From the NCBI GenBank assembly GCA_000310025.1, contig FN649749.1, positions 3,256,693 to 3,320,692 on the forward strand: a stretch of 64,000 bases of DNA, written 5' to 3'. Each line of letters begins with the position of its first letter. The stretch's first letter is position 1. The position numbers and the translations under genes are program-made. The notes beneath the pieces were generated by a model. The model was given only the letters and a program-made list of their open reading frames with translations, ran no database searches and was not told the origin of the DNA. The DNA is from Ectocarpus siliculosus (Eukaryota; Sar; Phaeophyceae; Ectocarpales; Ectocarpaceae). Positions 11,116 to 21,585 of the stretch are shown one piece after another.

Positions 11116-12645
11116 TCAACTCTCTACACTAGATGCCAACCGGTCCCTCTCGAGCACTGTTCGCCATGCTGTGAGCACCCGGAGCCCCAACCTTATCCGG
11201 AAAAATTTGTCCGCTGCGGTCACGTCCGCCCAGGCCCAGAGCGCCGCTCTCAAGATCGCAGAGTTCCTCTTCTGCGTCGCCCGGGCGGCCTGCCTTGCCT
11301 CTCTCTTCCTCGCGGCGTGCCTTGCGAACATGGTCCACGCGCTGAAAGCGTTGCAAACGAGCGCCAGGTCTGCTTTCCCCAGCCGCAGGCGCAGCCGGGA
11401 CGCGAGCCCGGCTTCCGTCGCCCAGCCCTCGAAGAAGTCGGCCAGGCGCTTCCAGCTAGCCCTCTTAAACCTCGCGTCAGCCTCCGTACGAGCCGAGGCC
11501 AGAAGCACGCCCTTCTTCTCTCTGGAGAGTGTGGCGTTGGTGATCTCCGCTCTTGCTACGGCCGCCCACCCCCGCAAGGCTCGCGCTGAGAGCCGAATGC
11601 GGCGGAACTTAGTGGCTGCCGTAAGGTTGGCCCAGTTAACAAACGCTTCGTCGAGGACTTCGGTGTCCCACGCTTGCTTGCGCGAGCACCACGCCCGTTG
11701 CATCGTGCGCTCCTCCTTCTTCAGCCGCTTCTCGATAGAGTGCTTTGAAAACAGGACCCACGCGGAGAGAAGGTTCTTCAGCAGAGCCCTGTCCGCGAGA
11801 CCGAGGCGCTTCCGCAGCCGCCCAGCGAGTCCGGCTGCGCTCGCCCATGCACCAAAGGCCTCAACACACAGGCGTGTCAACCCGTCAGCGCGGAAGCCTT
11901 CCGCTTTCCTCTGCCGAAGCCTGGCGTCTTCGCAGGCCTGAATTAACGCGGCCAACACGCGAGACTTTCGTCTGCGATCGCGCAAGATGCCAAATTTATC
12001 TTTTAGGATGCCCGCAGATCTGTCCAAAGACCGAGCTCTTTGAACGTTTGCCGCAAGAGCTGCAATGATAGTCCTCTCGACCGTTCCGCACCTCTCGCCC
12101 AGCATTCTGTTAGCCGCCTGGCGTGCCCGATTTTTGGCTGCTGAGTGTTGCTTCAAGCGCACGAAGAAATCTCTCTGACTGGCTATCTTTCGAACCTCTT
12201 CTCTTCCCTCGAAGCGGAGGTTAATTTTGGTCCTAGTTTCTCGAAGCCTTTTGGCTAAAAAGGCCCAGTTGCGCAAGCAACGCAAGGCAAGGTCCAGAGT
12301 ATCCTCTTGCTGCTTGGCCGCCACTCGCAAAGCAAACTCACGCACCAACAACATGTCGACGCTCTTTGGTAGCGCCACCGACGGAGGCAAAGATGAACAG
12401 GCATCCAACTGCGTTGCTTTACGTGCAGCGCCACCGTTGGAAGCGGCTTGCGATACTTCTCCTCTGGACTCTTCCAGTTCCACTTCGGGTAAACTCTTTG
12501 GGCACGCCTCACATGAGCCCTGGTTACTTTCACCACCAACTTGTTCTTTGTTTAGGCTTGTCATTTTCCGAAGACCTTGATCCTCTTCGTACTTCTGCGC
12601 TTGTCTCAGCACGCCGAAAACGAATTCTAAAGTTCCCTTATCCAA
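11116..12645 (-). CDS. Sfi1-like centrin-binding repeat protein
   Basis: Open frame of 509 aa without introns. Helical, Arg/Ala/Leu-rich units each carry a central Trp in an A-x-x-x-W or L-x-x-W setting: Trp 127, 267, 296, 338, 360, 408, 437, 472 and 494. This pattern matches Sfi1 repeats, which bind centrin along one long helix at centrosomes and basal bodies. Residues 262-364 and 403-498 are two copies of one module with Trp spacings of 29, 42, 22 and 29, 35, 22. Compare FGAWASAAGLAGRLRKRLG with FEGWATEAGLASRLRLRLG. Residues 1-115 are polar and repeat-free. The N-terminal exon may lie upstream, since the first Met is not in a strong context. Brown algal zoids have flagella, so a basal-body role is plausible; that is inference. 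Confidence 0.75.
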   Translation of the reverse strand: MDKGTLEFVFGVLRQAQKYEEDQGLRKMTSLNKEQVGGESNQGSCEACPKSLPEVELEESRGEVSQAASNGGAARKATQLDACSSLPPSVALPKSVDMLLVREFALRVAAKQQEDTLDLALRCLRNWAFLAKRLRETRTKINLRFEGREEVRKIASQRDFFVRLKQHSAAKNRARQAANRMLGERCGTVERTIIAALAANVQRARSLDRSAGILKDKFGILRDRRRKSRVLAALIQACEDARLRQRKAEGFRADGLTRLCVEAFGAWASAAGLAGRLRKRLGLADRALLKNLLSAWVLFSKHSIEKRLKKEERTMQRAWCSRKQAWDTEVLDEAFVNWANLTAATKFRRIRLSARALRGWAAVARAEITNATLSREKKGVLLASARTEADARFKRASWKRLADFFEGWATEAGLASRLRLRLGKADLALVCNAFSAWTMFARHAARKREARQAARATQKRNSAILRAALWAWADVTAADKFFRIRLGLRVLTAWRTVLERDRLASSVES

Positions 12646-13775
12646 GCCGGCGAAGAAGCTTCTTCGTCTTGGAGGAACGTCGCACTCGGTGCCGCCTAAA
12701 TCGTGCTGTACCGGAGCATCCAGCCCACCAAACTTGACTGCCTACTCTTTTGAGAGCACCAAACGCAGTCAATGGGATGGATGGGAGCTTTCAATGGATC
12801 TCATTGTGTCCACGAGGTTATCAACACATTGATGGCGGCGTTGGAGTCTGTGTCGTCGAGTAAAGGCATCGCACCTGCGTTTGTTGCTACTATCTTCTAG
12901 ACAGGGCTGCTGTTGCACTGGTGAGGATAAAAGCATACTAGGTGTGAGGTGCCGAAACATTGTGCCTCTGCGTAGCGATGTAGACGATGACTGCGCCGAG
13001 TAAAAGCTGGGGGGCGAAGCTGGACCTCACCAGAGGGTTGTCGTGAGAGGTCTCTCCGAAGAATCTCTGAAGCTCATCAATACTTTCCAGGAACGCCGTG
13101 TCCTGGCTGGAAAATGGGGCATAGTCATGTGGACGAACACATTCAGGTGCCCATCGGTCGGGTACAAGTCAGTTCCAAGGGAGATATGTTGTGGCTTTGG
13201 AAAGGGCGGTGTCAGTGCACCTAGAGATGATGGGTTCGAGCCACCCAGGCACGGACACACAACAATAACATACGCATGCGCTTTATATGCTTTGTGTTCT
13301 GCACGTCCACATCTTGAGCAAAACATAACCCTAAAATTTCGACTGCCTGCTAACATTTCGAGATCATTATAGCTAGACTACTGTGTAGCCACCACAAGAA
13401 ATCCCTGCTCGAAATAGTGTGTGTACCCCAACAGGCAGCCTAGACTTCCACCTCGTCCCTGTTGAACCCAAACAAAACCCAGGACCACGCTTTCGTGCAA
13501 CATTAGGCCAGAGTTGGCGAACAAAGATGATGGTTGTTGTTGCCGCTGTTATTGTCTTCACTTTGTCAACCGTGCCGGTCTCTCCTCAGCACCTTCTGTT
13601 ATCCGTACCGGTCCAACTGACGCGGGACGCGTTACGTAGTCACAAACGATGCAGGGGAAAAAATGGCTGCAAATATCATGCGCATCAAATCTGACTTCGG
13701 TAGACCTGCCGCCGTCAACCAGATCACACACATCAAAGTTTCCTACTGCTTCTGTATAGTCTACCACTGCCATAC
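12646..13775. other. Gap between candidate exons, no supported gene
   Basis: No convincing exon. It could be an intron or promoter of the Sfi1-like gene if the exon at 13776-14031 belongs to it. Confidence 0.4.
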
Positions 13776-14031
13776 CATATCTTGGCAAGGTAGTTCGTGC
13801 CCTTCCACATGAAGCATCCTTTGTCGTACACGTCTTTTCCATCGCCGACGTCCTGACCATCCGCAATCAGGCGAATGAGGGTGACCGTAGCGCGTCTTAG
13901 CGCTAGGAGCAAGTGGGCATACATGGGCCTGATATTCTTTTGGTTGGCGTCGAGTTTCGGGTCTAGGGACGCCACCCTTGCCAACAGATCTTCGCGAACT
14001 TCGATCCAATCGTGGACCCTCTGGAAAGCCT
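13776..14031 (-). CDS. Candidate internal exon, unknown protein
   Basis: On the minus strand an acceptor (CACACCAG) at 14032 and a donor (ATATG/GTATGG) at 13775 enclose 256 bases open in one frame. It reads EAFQRVHDWIEVREDLLARV, then MYAHLLLALRRATVTLIRLI, then CFMWKGTNYLAKI. Composition is protein-like and helical, unlike the low-complexity frames around it, but I do not recognise the family. It may be an upstream exon of the Sfi1-like gene or a separate gene. The divergent cyclic-nucleotide-fold gene starts 355 bases away. Confidence 0.4.
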
Positions 14032-14385
14032 CTGGTGTGCGCATGATTCATGGCCCGAGTTGCAGATCCGCAAAGCACGGGAACTTACGTGGGACGCACA
14101 CGCACCGACTCATCGAAGCGGAGCTAAAACTAAGAGCCAGCAAGCCAGCTTGATAGCTTGATGGATATGCGGAGCAATCAAGCGGCGGGATTTTTCCGAA
14201 ACGGCACAATACACGCCGCACCACACTCCTTCTCTGTTCTCTTTGTGCGCGGTGGCAGTGCGATACACCCGGTTGTTCTGACGTTCTGTCAATGCCCTCG
14301 CTGTCTCCTTATCCCTTCCCGTGGCTCACGGCAATTCTGCTCTATTACATCCTCGCTGGTCGGCGAGACGGGAAACCCTCATAAA

Positions 14386-17300
14386 ATGGAGGAACGGAAA
14401 AGCTTCGATCTCAGCTCGAAGACGGCGTCCTGTTTCTCCAAGCTTCGACGAGGCGCGGTGAGATCATGAAATCATACGACGATATACCTAGCAAATTAGT
14501 CATGAATCTTCCGGTATTCTTGTACAAAAACATGTCCTGGTCTTGGTCGGCGTCGTATAATACGCGCGTCGAATGCAACCTCTCAGTGTCGCTGCGATGG
14601 AGACCTACCTGAAACTTTTACCTACCGTATGCACATATCCCGTAGACTATTGTACATATGTAAGTCCCCGCGTGTGCGCTAGTTTTCCGTATGATCTCCT
14701 GCGCACCCAATTCTCGCCTCTCACCACGTTCTTGTGTTGTCAGTTTGAAGAAAAATATCGTCGAGTTTACATGCCCCCTCGTGCCACACGTTTCGATAGG
14801 ATTTGGCACCCGCAACTCTTGAGCTCAAGCAGACCTTCGCGCTACGAAGAATCCTACTGAAGCACGGCGAGAGGACAGAGGTGCGTCGATTGTGTATGGC
14901 CCACAAGCACCCCCGTCTAGGCGCAAAACCTCGTTAACTCAAACAGCATGTCTAGGCACCCGTGAGGCTCGGTGACATAGGGACTTGCCCCGCTGTCCAC
15001 TTGGCGCGCCCAACGAAGCTGTCCACCACATAACACTGTTTGTTTTTTCGTCATCCCATTTACTTACCGTCACTTGCACTACTCTAAACCCTGTTATGGC
15101 CCCAGCAAAGATCTTGAAACAGCACGCTTCATGCTTCAGTCACCTCGTCTTTCTAATCTTAGGGCTTGATACAATGGTCACGGCTTGGGAGTCAGTACAA
15201 ATGTTTCGGCAAGACAGCAGAACAACTACCATGGACGATGAAAGCGATCGGCCTGAAACGGATCACACATCCAGACTTCCGTTCATACCCTTTCTCTTTA
15301 CCAACCACAGTGTCGTCTTCTCTACTCCTGTTTCGTTGGAGGGGGGCTCCCGGCATGAACGGTCGAGTCCCACGCCACCTTGACATAAACCCCTTCCCCA
15401 ACCGAAACGGGCGACCCATTTGTTCGCATGCACGCCGGAACCAAACCGCTAGGAAGAATGCTCAGCCGTACGCAAATTCCTCGCGGAACGCACAACGATA
15501 TGGCGAGAACCGTTCTGGGCCCTCGTCTCCAAGAGGGAACAGCTCAAGATCGCCAGTTGTGTCAAGCTGAGGATGGTCCCGAGCGACGGGGAGCCACACG
15601 ACTTCGTGGCGGCGGACTCGACCTCCGGATGCATGATATTCTCGGCTCTCAAGGGCCTCGCTCAGGTAGTACACACGCTCAGTCTCCAACCACCAGGCAT
15701 GGTGTGAGTCAAGACCTGCAGCAGTAGTTATCACTCGGAGTAGACACCCCTGAGCCGTGCAGCGCATGGGTTGGGTACCCGTCTAGCAATTGTGCTTAGA
15801 GGAAGTGGGTTACGTTCGTCAAGCAACGGCCTGCATCTCCATGCCATCGTAAGCTCCCACGCAAGCACCTTGTCTACTTTGATCTCCTCTATCTGAGCGT
15901 TTTCAGATCCTCCCAGAAAGTTTTGCTCACGCAGGTGCAGCCACTTGATAGACTCATGCCCTTCAGTGTTGCTCATGTCAGCTGCATAAATCAATAATGG
16001 GCTTGGCGGAGGCAACACGCGCGCGTCGTTCATAAATCCTTGCGCAGGTGCAATGTTTCGATAGCTCCGGCACGCGCCTAGAGTTCCAGGAGCTGGAAAC
16101 ATTTGGGTTTCTTCCGGTGCCGGAGGTGCTCTTGGAGGAGGCCATTCGCGGCGTAGAGGTGAGCAGAACGAGCCGAACACGTTTCCTCTTTCCCCTCTGT
16201 CGACGTCCAGCGGTGGCGTAGTTACACATCTGTCGACTTTAGGCACAAATCTTTGGTGAGAGCGTGCTGTAGCGTCTATCGAGCTAACGGTGCCCTTCGC
16301 CTTCCCGTCAACACGGACTGGACGGGTGGGCCGTACGAAACCGGGAAATATCGAGGCAATATGCGCAATCCTCGTGTCGCCTTGTTGCTGCCCCCCCTTT
16401 TCGGATCGCCACTCGAGAGCAGAGGGTGAAATCGAACCCGAGAAGCAAAGTCTATCGTGGGGAGCGGGAGTACGGAGAGAGGCACCAAGCGACAACGGAG
16501 GCCGGCAAGATCAGGGTCAAGATTGCCCCGGACGGGCAGTACTTGTCCATAAACGGGGCAGAAGTGGTACCGATGCTCAAGAAGCTCGCTGAAAACCGGG
16601 GGAGGTGCGCAGGAGGGAACATACTACAGTAGTCGTTTTCTCGGTGCACCCTCAACTTACGCAGTCGAACTACTTTCGCCATTTTATTGCAAATATCTTT
16701 GCTGGGTCGCAGCCACATTGCTGGCTGGACTATATGCCTTCTCAATACACGTCGCGAAAATCTCCCATCAATACTCTACGTAGCTGAGCTTTTGAAGGGG
16801 GTTTAGGACGAAAACAATGGGCATCCTTGCGCGACCGCCATTAATCTCGTTGCCAGGAGCCGCCTGATGAAGAGCATGGGTCTCGAGCTCCCCGGGATGG
16901 GGGGCGAGGGTGGGTTTGGAGGGGAAGTAGGCGGTGGCGGTGGTGGTGGTGGCGGCGGCGGCGGCAGGAAGCGGGAAGCGCTTATGCGAGAAGCTCGGTA
17001 CGGGGTTGGTTCGATCCTGGTACACGAAGGAGCTTCTCCCACGATGGTGTTCGTAATCGTGGAGGGAGAGTGCAGGATCGTCAAGTCTGGGAAGCCGTGT
17101 CCCCAGTCTCAGTCGTCCGGTGAGACTCGACAAGGTTGACGAGCCTCGCCCAACAGACAAGCCCCGAGCAACATTCATCGCAGAACCTAACGAAATCTGG
17201 TGACATTCTGGACCATACGCCTGGGCGAAACAAGAAACCCCACCGTAAGCCGAGATGAAGGTCACACTCAAGTTGTTGTTCCGTCACATGCAGGCGCGAA

Positions 17301-19462
17301 GGTGTCTGGTGGTAGGAGCGCGAGGTACAACCTAGGCAGTGCCCAAGGCAGCAAGGTCGATGTGGTGCTCACCAGCGGCTTTCACACGCAGGTGCGGTGA
17401 TTCTCGCCGTTCTCGGAGTTCGCCCCCTGGACCAAGGGTGCGATGCTCCATGAAATGAGCAAGCGGACCCCTTCATCGAGAAGAACACCTGTCGGATGCC
17501 CAAGACCAGTCGGATAGACATCAGGAGAACTTTTATGACGCCATAGATACACAGCACGCACGCTGCATCCCTCGGCAATGAATAGACCAACGAGGTCGCA
17601 GGAACAAGGGCTGAGCCATGTTGTGCCCATGCTCTGGCGGCAGGACGCCTCGCCACTAACGGATGGGTCCGTTTCCAAGAAGTTGAAGTTGTTCGTCGGG
17701 GAGAATAAAAACGCCAAAAAAACTACGCACGCCGGTGATCGACGCTCTACATACCTGGTCGAAGAGAGACACGCCGATTTTCTATTTCCCTCCCTTGACA
17801 AACGCCTGCTGCACGCAGGTCGACGTGTGCCAGCTCGGATCTCTAGGACCAAAGGCCCTCATCGGAGACATCCCCGCCTTGCTCGGAGGCGTGCAGCCAG
17901 CGTCGGTCGTGGCGAAGACGCCCCTGAGAGTCCTTCAGTGCAGAGCCGACAGGTTCGCTGCACATTTGGAGCACAACGCCCGAGCTAGAAAGGGTGAGAA
18001 GGTCTTTCCTGTGCGTTTCAAAGGAAGAAGCAGGCGCAATGCTCAGGCCTGCACGCGGAACGCTTACAAAGATTTTTCCATTAGGAACTACGCTTCGGAA
18101 GGTTTGCATTTGCCGTGTTCGACGTTAGACTAATGGTATGTATCAGACGGGGTGCTCGTTCGCAGGCTCAAAAAAACAACAAACAGTTTTGACGACTCAG
18201 TCTATCACCATCAACTTTAGCGCGAGGACAGCATGTCGCCAGGTGCTCTTATCGCCAGAACGTCGGCCACAACGCGTCTTTCTCGCACGCCGCAAACAGT
18301 GTACGTGGAGGCCGCCAAGGCAAGGAGGTCTAGGATGACGGAGCGAGGAGGGGAGGTGGAGCAGCTCGTTTCGCTCGCCGGGACCCCGCTGCTCGTTGAC
18401 ATGAGCGCCGGCAGCGCTAGCACCTCCAGCGGCCCCGCCAAACACCCAGCAGGAAACTCCGCCCAAACCGGCGACGAAGCTGCCCACGGCAGCAGCAATA
18501 CTAGTGATCGGACGGGAAGGGGTGGGGAGACAGAAAGATCGACCGCCGGCGGAAAAGCTGCAGCGGCCACGGCGGCCAATCCTACGTCTACTGACAGAGG
18601 CCGAGGACGCGTTAGCAGTCGGACCGATCCATCAGGAACCGCCAAGGCTAGCAGCGGCAAGGGCATCGGACCGGCGGTTGAACCGGTACCAACGCACAGC
18701 GGTGGTAGCGGCCACAAAGAATCGATGCGGAGGTCGCAGTCGACCCCCGCCGCCACACCCGTGGAAGAAGAGACCCGCAACACCGGAACCCCCGCGGATA
18801 CAACCGCGACCGCGAGGTCAGCGACGAGGCGCACTTCATCGTCGGAGTCGTCACCTCCGACGCGGGGATTGAACGCCGAGCGGATAGTCGCCACGGCGAG
18901 CACCCCGCAGCTGCCTTGTTTCTCCCTGGGGACATCGCCACAGCTTGCGTTCCGCGGGGCGCGACCAAGCCCAACAGTTGGGCCGCTGCACACGCCTGCT
19001 CGTAAGGCTGTCGCTTCCTCCGAACGCAAAGTGGCGTCGCCGATGACCGATGCTATCGGTGCGTCGGCAAGTGCATCGGGTTACCGATGGCGCCGTTTGG
19101 GAGTGGGAGTGGAGGCGGGGCTTGCGGGGACAGCGGCGATGGCAACTCCAGCCCTGGTGACAGCCAGAGATCAAGCGTCGACACTCCTAGCCTCCCACCT
19201 GACGCCATTCCCGACCATCACGAAGAATCGCAGCTTGCACGCCGTGGCGCAGCCCATCGTGAAGCACAGCGAGGGCTTCGCCGACGCCTGTCGGGGAGAG
19301 AGGAGTAGATCGGGGACCGAGGCATGGAGGGTGGCGAGAGAGGCGAGGTACGAGGGCCTGGTCGCCCCAGCGGACCGTTTGTCGATCATGCAGCAAATCG
19401 ACGCCGGCTTTGACGCGTTACAACAAGGTGGCAGGAGTAGGAGGGTTCCTCCAGTGGCATAG
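14386..19462 (+). CDS. Cyclic-nucleotide-binding-fold protein, nine exons, likely non-binding
   Basis: Exons 14386-14457, 14824-14880, 15453-15665, 16048-16158, 16423-16604, 16857-17119, 17294-17391, 17819-18001 and 18221-19462 give 806 aa with every phase matching. Early residues (LKQTFALRRILLKHGERTE, then LKIASCVKLRMVPSDG) resemble the helical lead-in of a CNB domain. Residues about 260-288 read GVGSILVHEGASPTMVFVIV, a typical CNB beta-roll. Residues about 338-375 supply the phosphate-binding-cassette position as ALIGDIPALLGGVQPASVV. There the usual GE-x-A and Arg-Ala-Ala are replaced, so ligand binding is doubtful. A Gly-rich loop interrupts the fold near residue 240. The last exon (413 aa) is a Ser/Thr/Pro/Gly-rich, probably disordered tail ending in a short helical stretch (DRLSIMQQIDAGFDALQ). 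Partner and function are unknown. Confidence 0.72.
16933..16967 (+). repeat. Poly-Gly coding repeat (GGT/GGC)n
   Basis: In-frame trinucleotide run encoding twelve consecutive glycines inside the exon 16857-17119 of the cyclic-nucleotide-fold gene. It would lie in a surface loop and is a likely length polymorphism. Confidence 0.85.
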
Positions 19463-20351
19463 TCTAGAAGAGCAGAGCGTGGCGTGCCACGTGCAGATCT
19501 TGCAAATGGTCTTGTCTTTTGCGAAAGGCGTACAAGGTCGTTTTGATGCAAAATCTCAAACCGATGCCGTTTGCGCGGTCTTGAGAGCCGTTCGCTCTGA
19601 TTTTCACGTGGCGAAGAAATGAAACGTATGATGATCTGTACAGTAGTGTGGCATATCTTGTGTGGGAGATATGATATAGCGGTCGTGCTTCATATCGCGC
19701 AGGGGTCATCGTTGCCGCGGCGCCGATGTCCGGTTTTTGTAGGCCTCGAGCGGTGTCAATCCAGGCGTATATCAACCCCAGAGGATCCCACTAGACTATA
19801 TGGCCGGGCGGGTACAAGATAGGGCTTGTTAGGGTTGCGACGTCATTCTATACCCCAACATGAAGCACACACGTGTGAGAAGTTTAACGATTCCGCTGGA
19901 AGCAACCCTTGCATCACCAACCCGTGACTCAAGACTTCTGCTGCTGCACTGCTGTAGTCTCATGAGACATGTTGAGGCCGCGAGGCTTGAGATGTTTCGT
20001 CATCCGGCCTCGACCGTCTGTCGGTCCCGGAGAGTCGTGTACAGCAGCGAGGTACTGCTTGGAGGTAGTCTACCGCTTAGCAAGAGGTTGGTGGAGGCTG
20101 TGCGTGCACCCGGCGCTATCGACTGGCTCCCGTGGGAGCCAGCACACAGGCCTGGAGCTATTATGCTGCTTGCAAGTCCACTATGGAGCATCTTACTGCT
20201 GTCCGCTCTGCCAATGCGGACAAATATGGATACGCATGCATGCAAGCGGACATGGATGTGGGGACATGCGGACAGATTTTGAATTTCGGGTTTGGTGAAG
20301 ATACGATTTTTTTATATTTTTTCATACACGTGCATTTTTTTTTTTCTGTAG
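19463..20351. other. Intergenic, no supported gene
   Basis: Follows the stop codon of the cyclic-nucleotide-fold gene. No exon with coding character was seen. Confidence 0.45.
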
Positions 20352-20622
20352 CGAGCAAGCCAGCGCCAGCGCCTCACCCACCATCCTCCCGCAGCCCGTC
20401 TCCGCCCGCCCGCCGCCCGCGGCCGCTGGGCGGCGGGCGGAGGAGGAACACGCCTTCATCGGGAAACATCCACCATGGGAGCCGTCGAGGGCTGCTCTGG
20501 TGCGATGCGTGGAGTGCCTTAGGGAAGGGCTCCCGATCGTCGTCGGCAGGTTGGCCGGTTCTTCTGAAGCTCATCTCCATGCGGGATCTTCCTCCCACAA
20601 CAGGGAACACCATGCGTTACAC
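20352..20622 (+). CDS. Candidate exon, unknown protein
   Basis: A long pyrimidine tract with TTTTTCTGTAG precedes 20352 and a donor AC/GTGAGT follows 20622. One frame is open throughout, including EEEHAFIGKHPPWEPSRAAL and RCVECLREGLPIVVGRLAGS. The 5' third is Pro/Ala-rich and GC-rich. I do not recognise it. No neighbouring exons were found, so it could be a remnant or part of a long-intron gene. Confidence 0.35.
20406..20440. repeat. GC-only perfect hairpin, 13-bp arms
   Basis: CCGCCCGCCGCCC (20406-20418) and GGGCGGCGGGCGG (20428-20440) are exact inverted repeats around a 9-base loop GCGGCCGCT. It lies inside the candidate exon at 20352-20622. Confidence 0.85.
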
Positions 20623-21008
20623 GTGAGTGTAAGGCTGCAGATGTCTTGTGGTCATGGTAGGGTTTGCGTGTATGTTCTTGGAAGCGATGGTCGTTTGCTT
20701 GGTTGTTTTGCTCCCTGGAAAAATGATCCTGTGGGGAAATAACCCTCACCCAATCGCACACCTGCTCCAGCGCGCGCGAAGCTGGACACGACCAACATGA
20801 GAGGTCGCGTGCGACTGATTGTAGCGCTGAACGAGCGACAGAGAGATACAGAAAACAGAGAGATGGCAGGACTTCTTGCGACCCCAGCCCATGTTTTTGC
20901 ATCTAAGACTACGAGAGAGGTTCGCTGAGGATCTCGAAAGGACTGCTGTGCACACACCACATAAACGAAGAAACAGCAGTTGCTTATGCATACACGTGGA
21001 TACCGTGG

Positions 21009-21224
21009 GTGACACAAGATACTACATCCCTTGGTCCGATTTTGAAGGCTCGATATCTCCACAGCGGAATGAGTGGCAGCGCCGAAAACGGCGGCGTTGA
21101 AGCGGTCTCGTCGAGAGCTTTCCGAAAACGTATCCTTTCATGTATGCCTCCTCTTCGTCGTGGAGTATGTAATCTTGTAATCTTGCTTTTTGAAGATTGG
21201 TCCAGGGTGGTATCTTGCGTCACG
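21009..21224. mobile_element. MITE family B, copy 1
   Basis: Left end GTGACACAAGATACTACATC and right end (reverse complement) GTGACGCAAGATACCACCCT are terminal inverted repeats of about 30 bp. The inner part, read on the minus strand (CACGACGAAGAGG, TACGTTTTCGGAAAG, CTCGACGAGAC), matches copy 2 at 31760-31982. No transposase frame; a non-autonomous DNA element. Confidence 0.7.
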
Positions 21225-21585
21225 TATGCAAGTAGCCGCCAACCGAACAAGGCACCCACTGCTGTATCAACACATCCCCTTCGACTGCTGTGATATTATC
21301 TGGAACGGGCAGTCCGTCTTTGATTGTTTATTTTCTTAACAGATTTCTATGCAGTTATTATTTGCAAGAAGACTGCTGTCGTGAGGTCGCCTTGGGACTG
21401 ACTCATCCCCAAAGTAAATCATCGGTCCGCAAAAAGGGTCCGATTTTGCCAACGTGCACGAGAAGAGCAGTCAGTGCACGATGTAGTCACACGTCACACG
21501 CGTTGCTGCCAGTGGATAGTCTGGGATGAAATGAGGCTTCCTGTTTACGGATAGCCTGGAGACTCCGCCCAAGGTTATTACAGTA

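Noticed and set aside
11087-11941. 284-aa open frame on the plus strand
   Set aside because: It is antisense to the Sfi1-like frame. Its Ser/Ala/Arg-rich composition follows from the helical, GC-rich codons of the real gene.
13225-13255. GGGTTCGAGCC, like a tRNA B box
   Set aside because: No A box, no acceptor stem and no cloverleaf could be drawn around it.
15731-16495. 254-aa open frame on the minus strand
   Set aside because: It spans introns and exons of the cyclic-nucleotide-fold gene in antisense, with no motif of its own. The plus-strand exons join in phase.
18217-19029. 270-aa open frame on the minus strand
   Set aside because: Antisense shadow of the Ser/Thr-rich last exon of the cyclic-nucleotide-fold gene.
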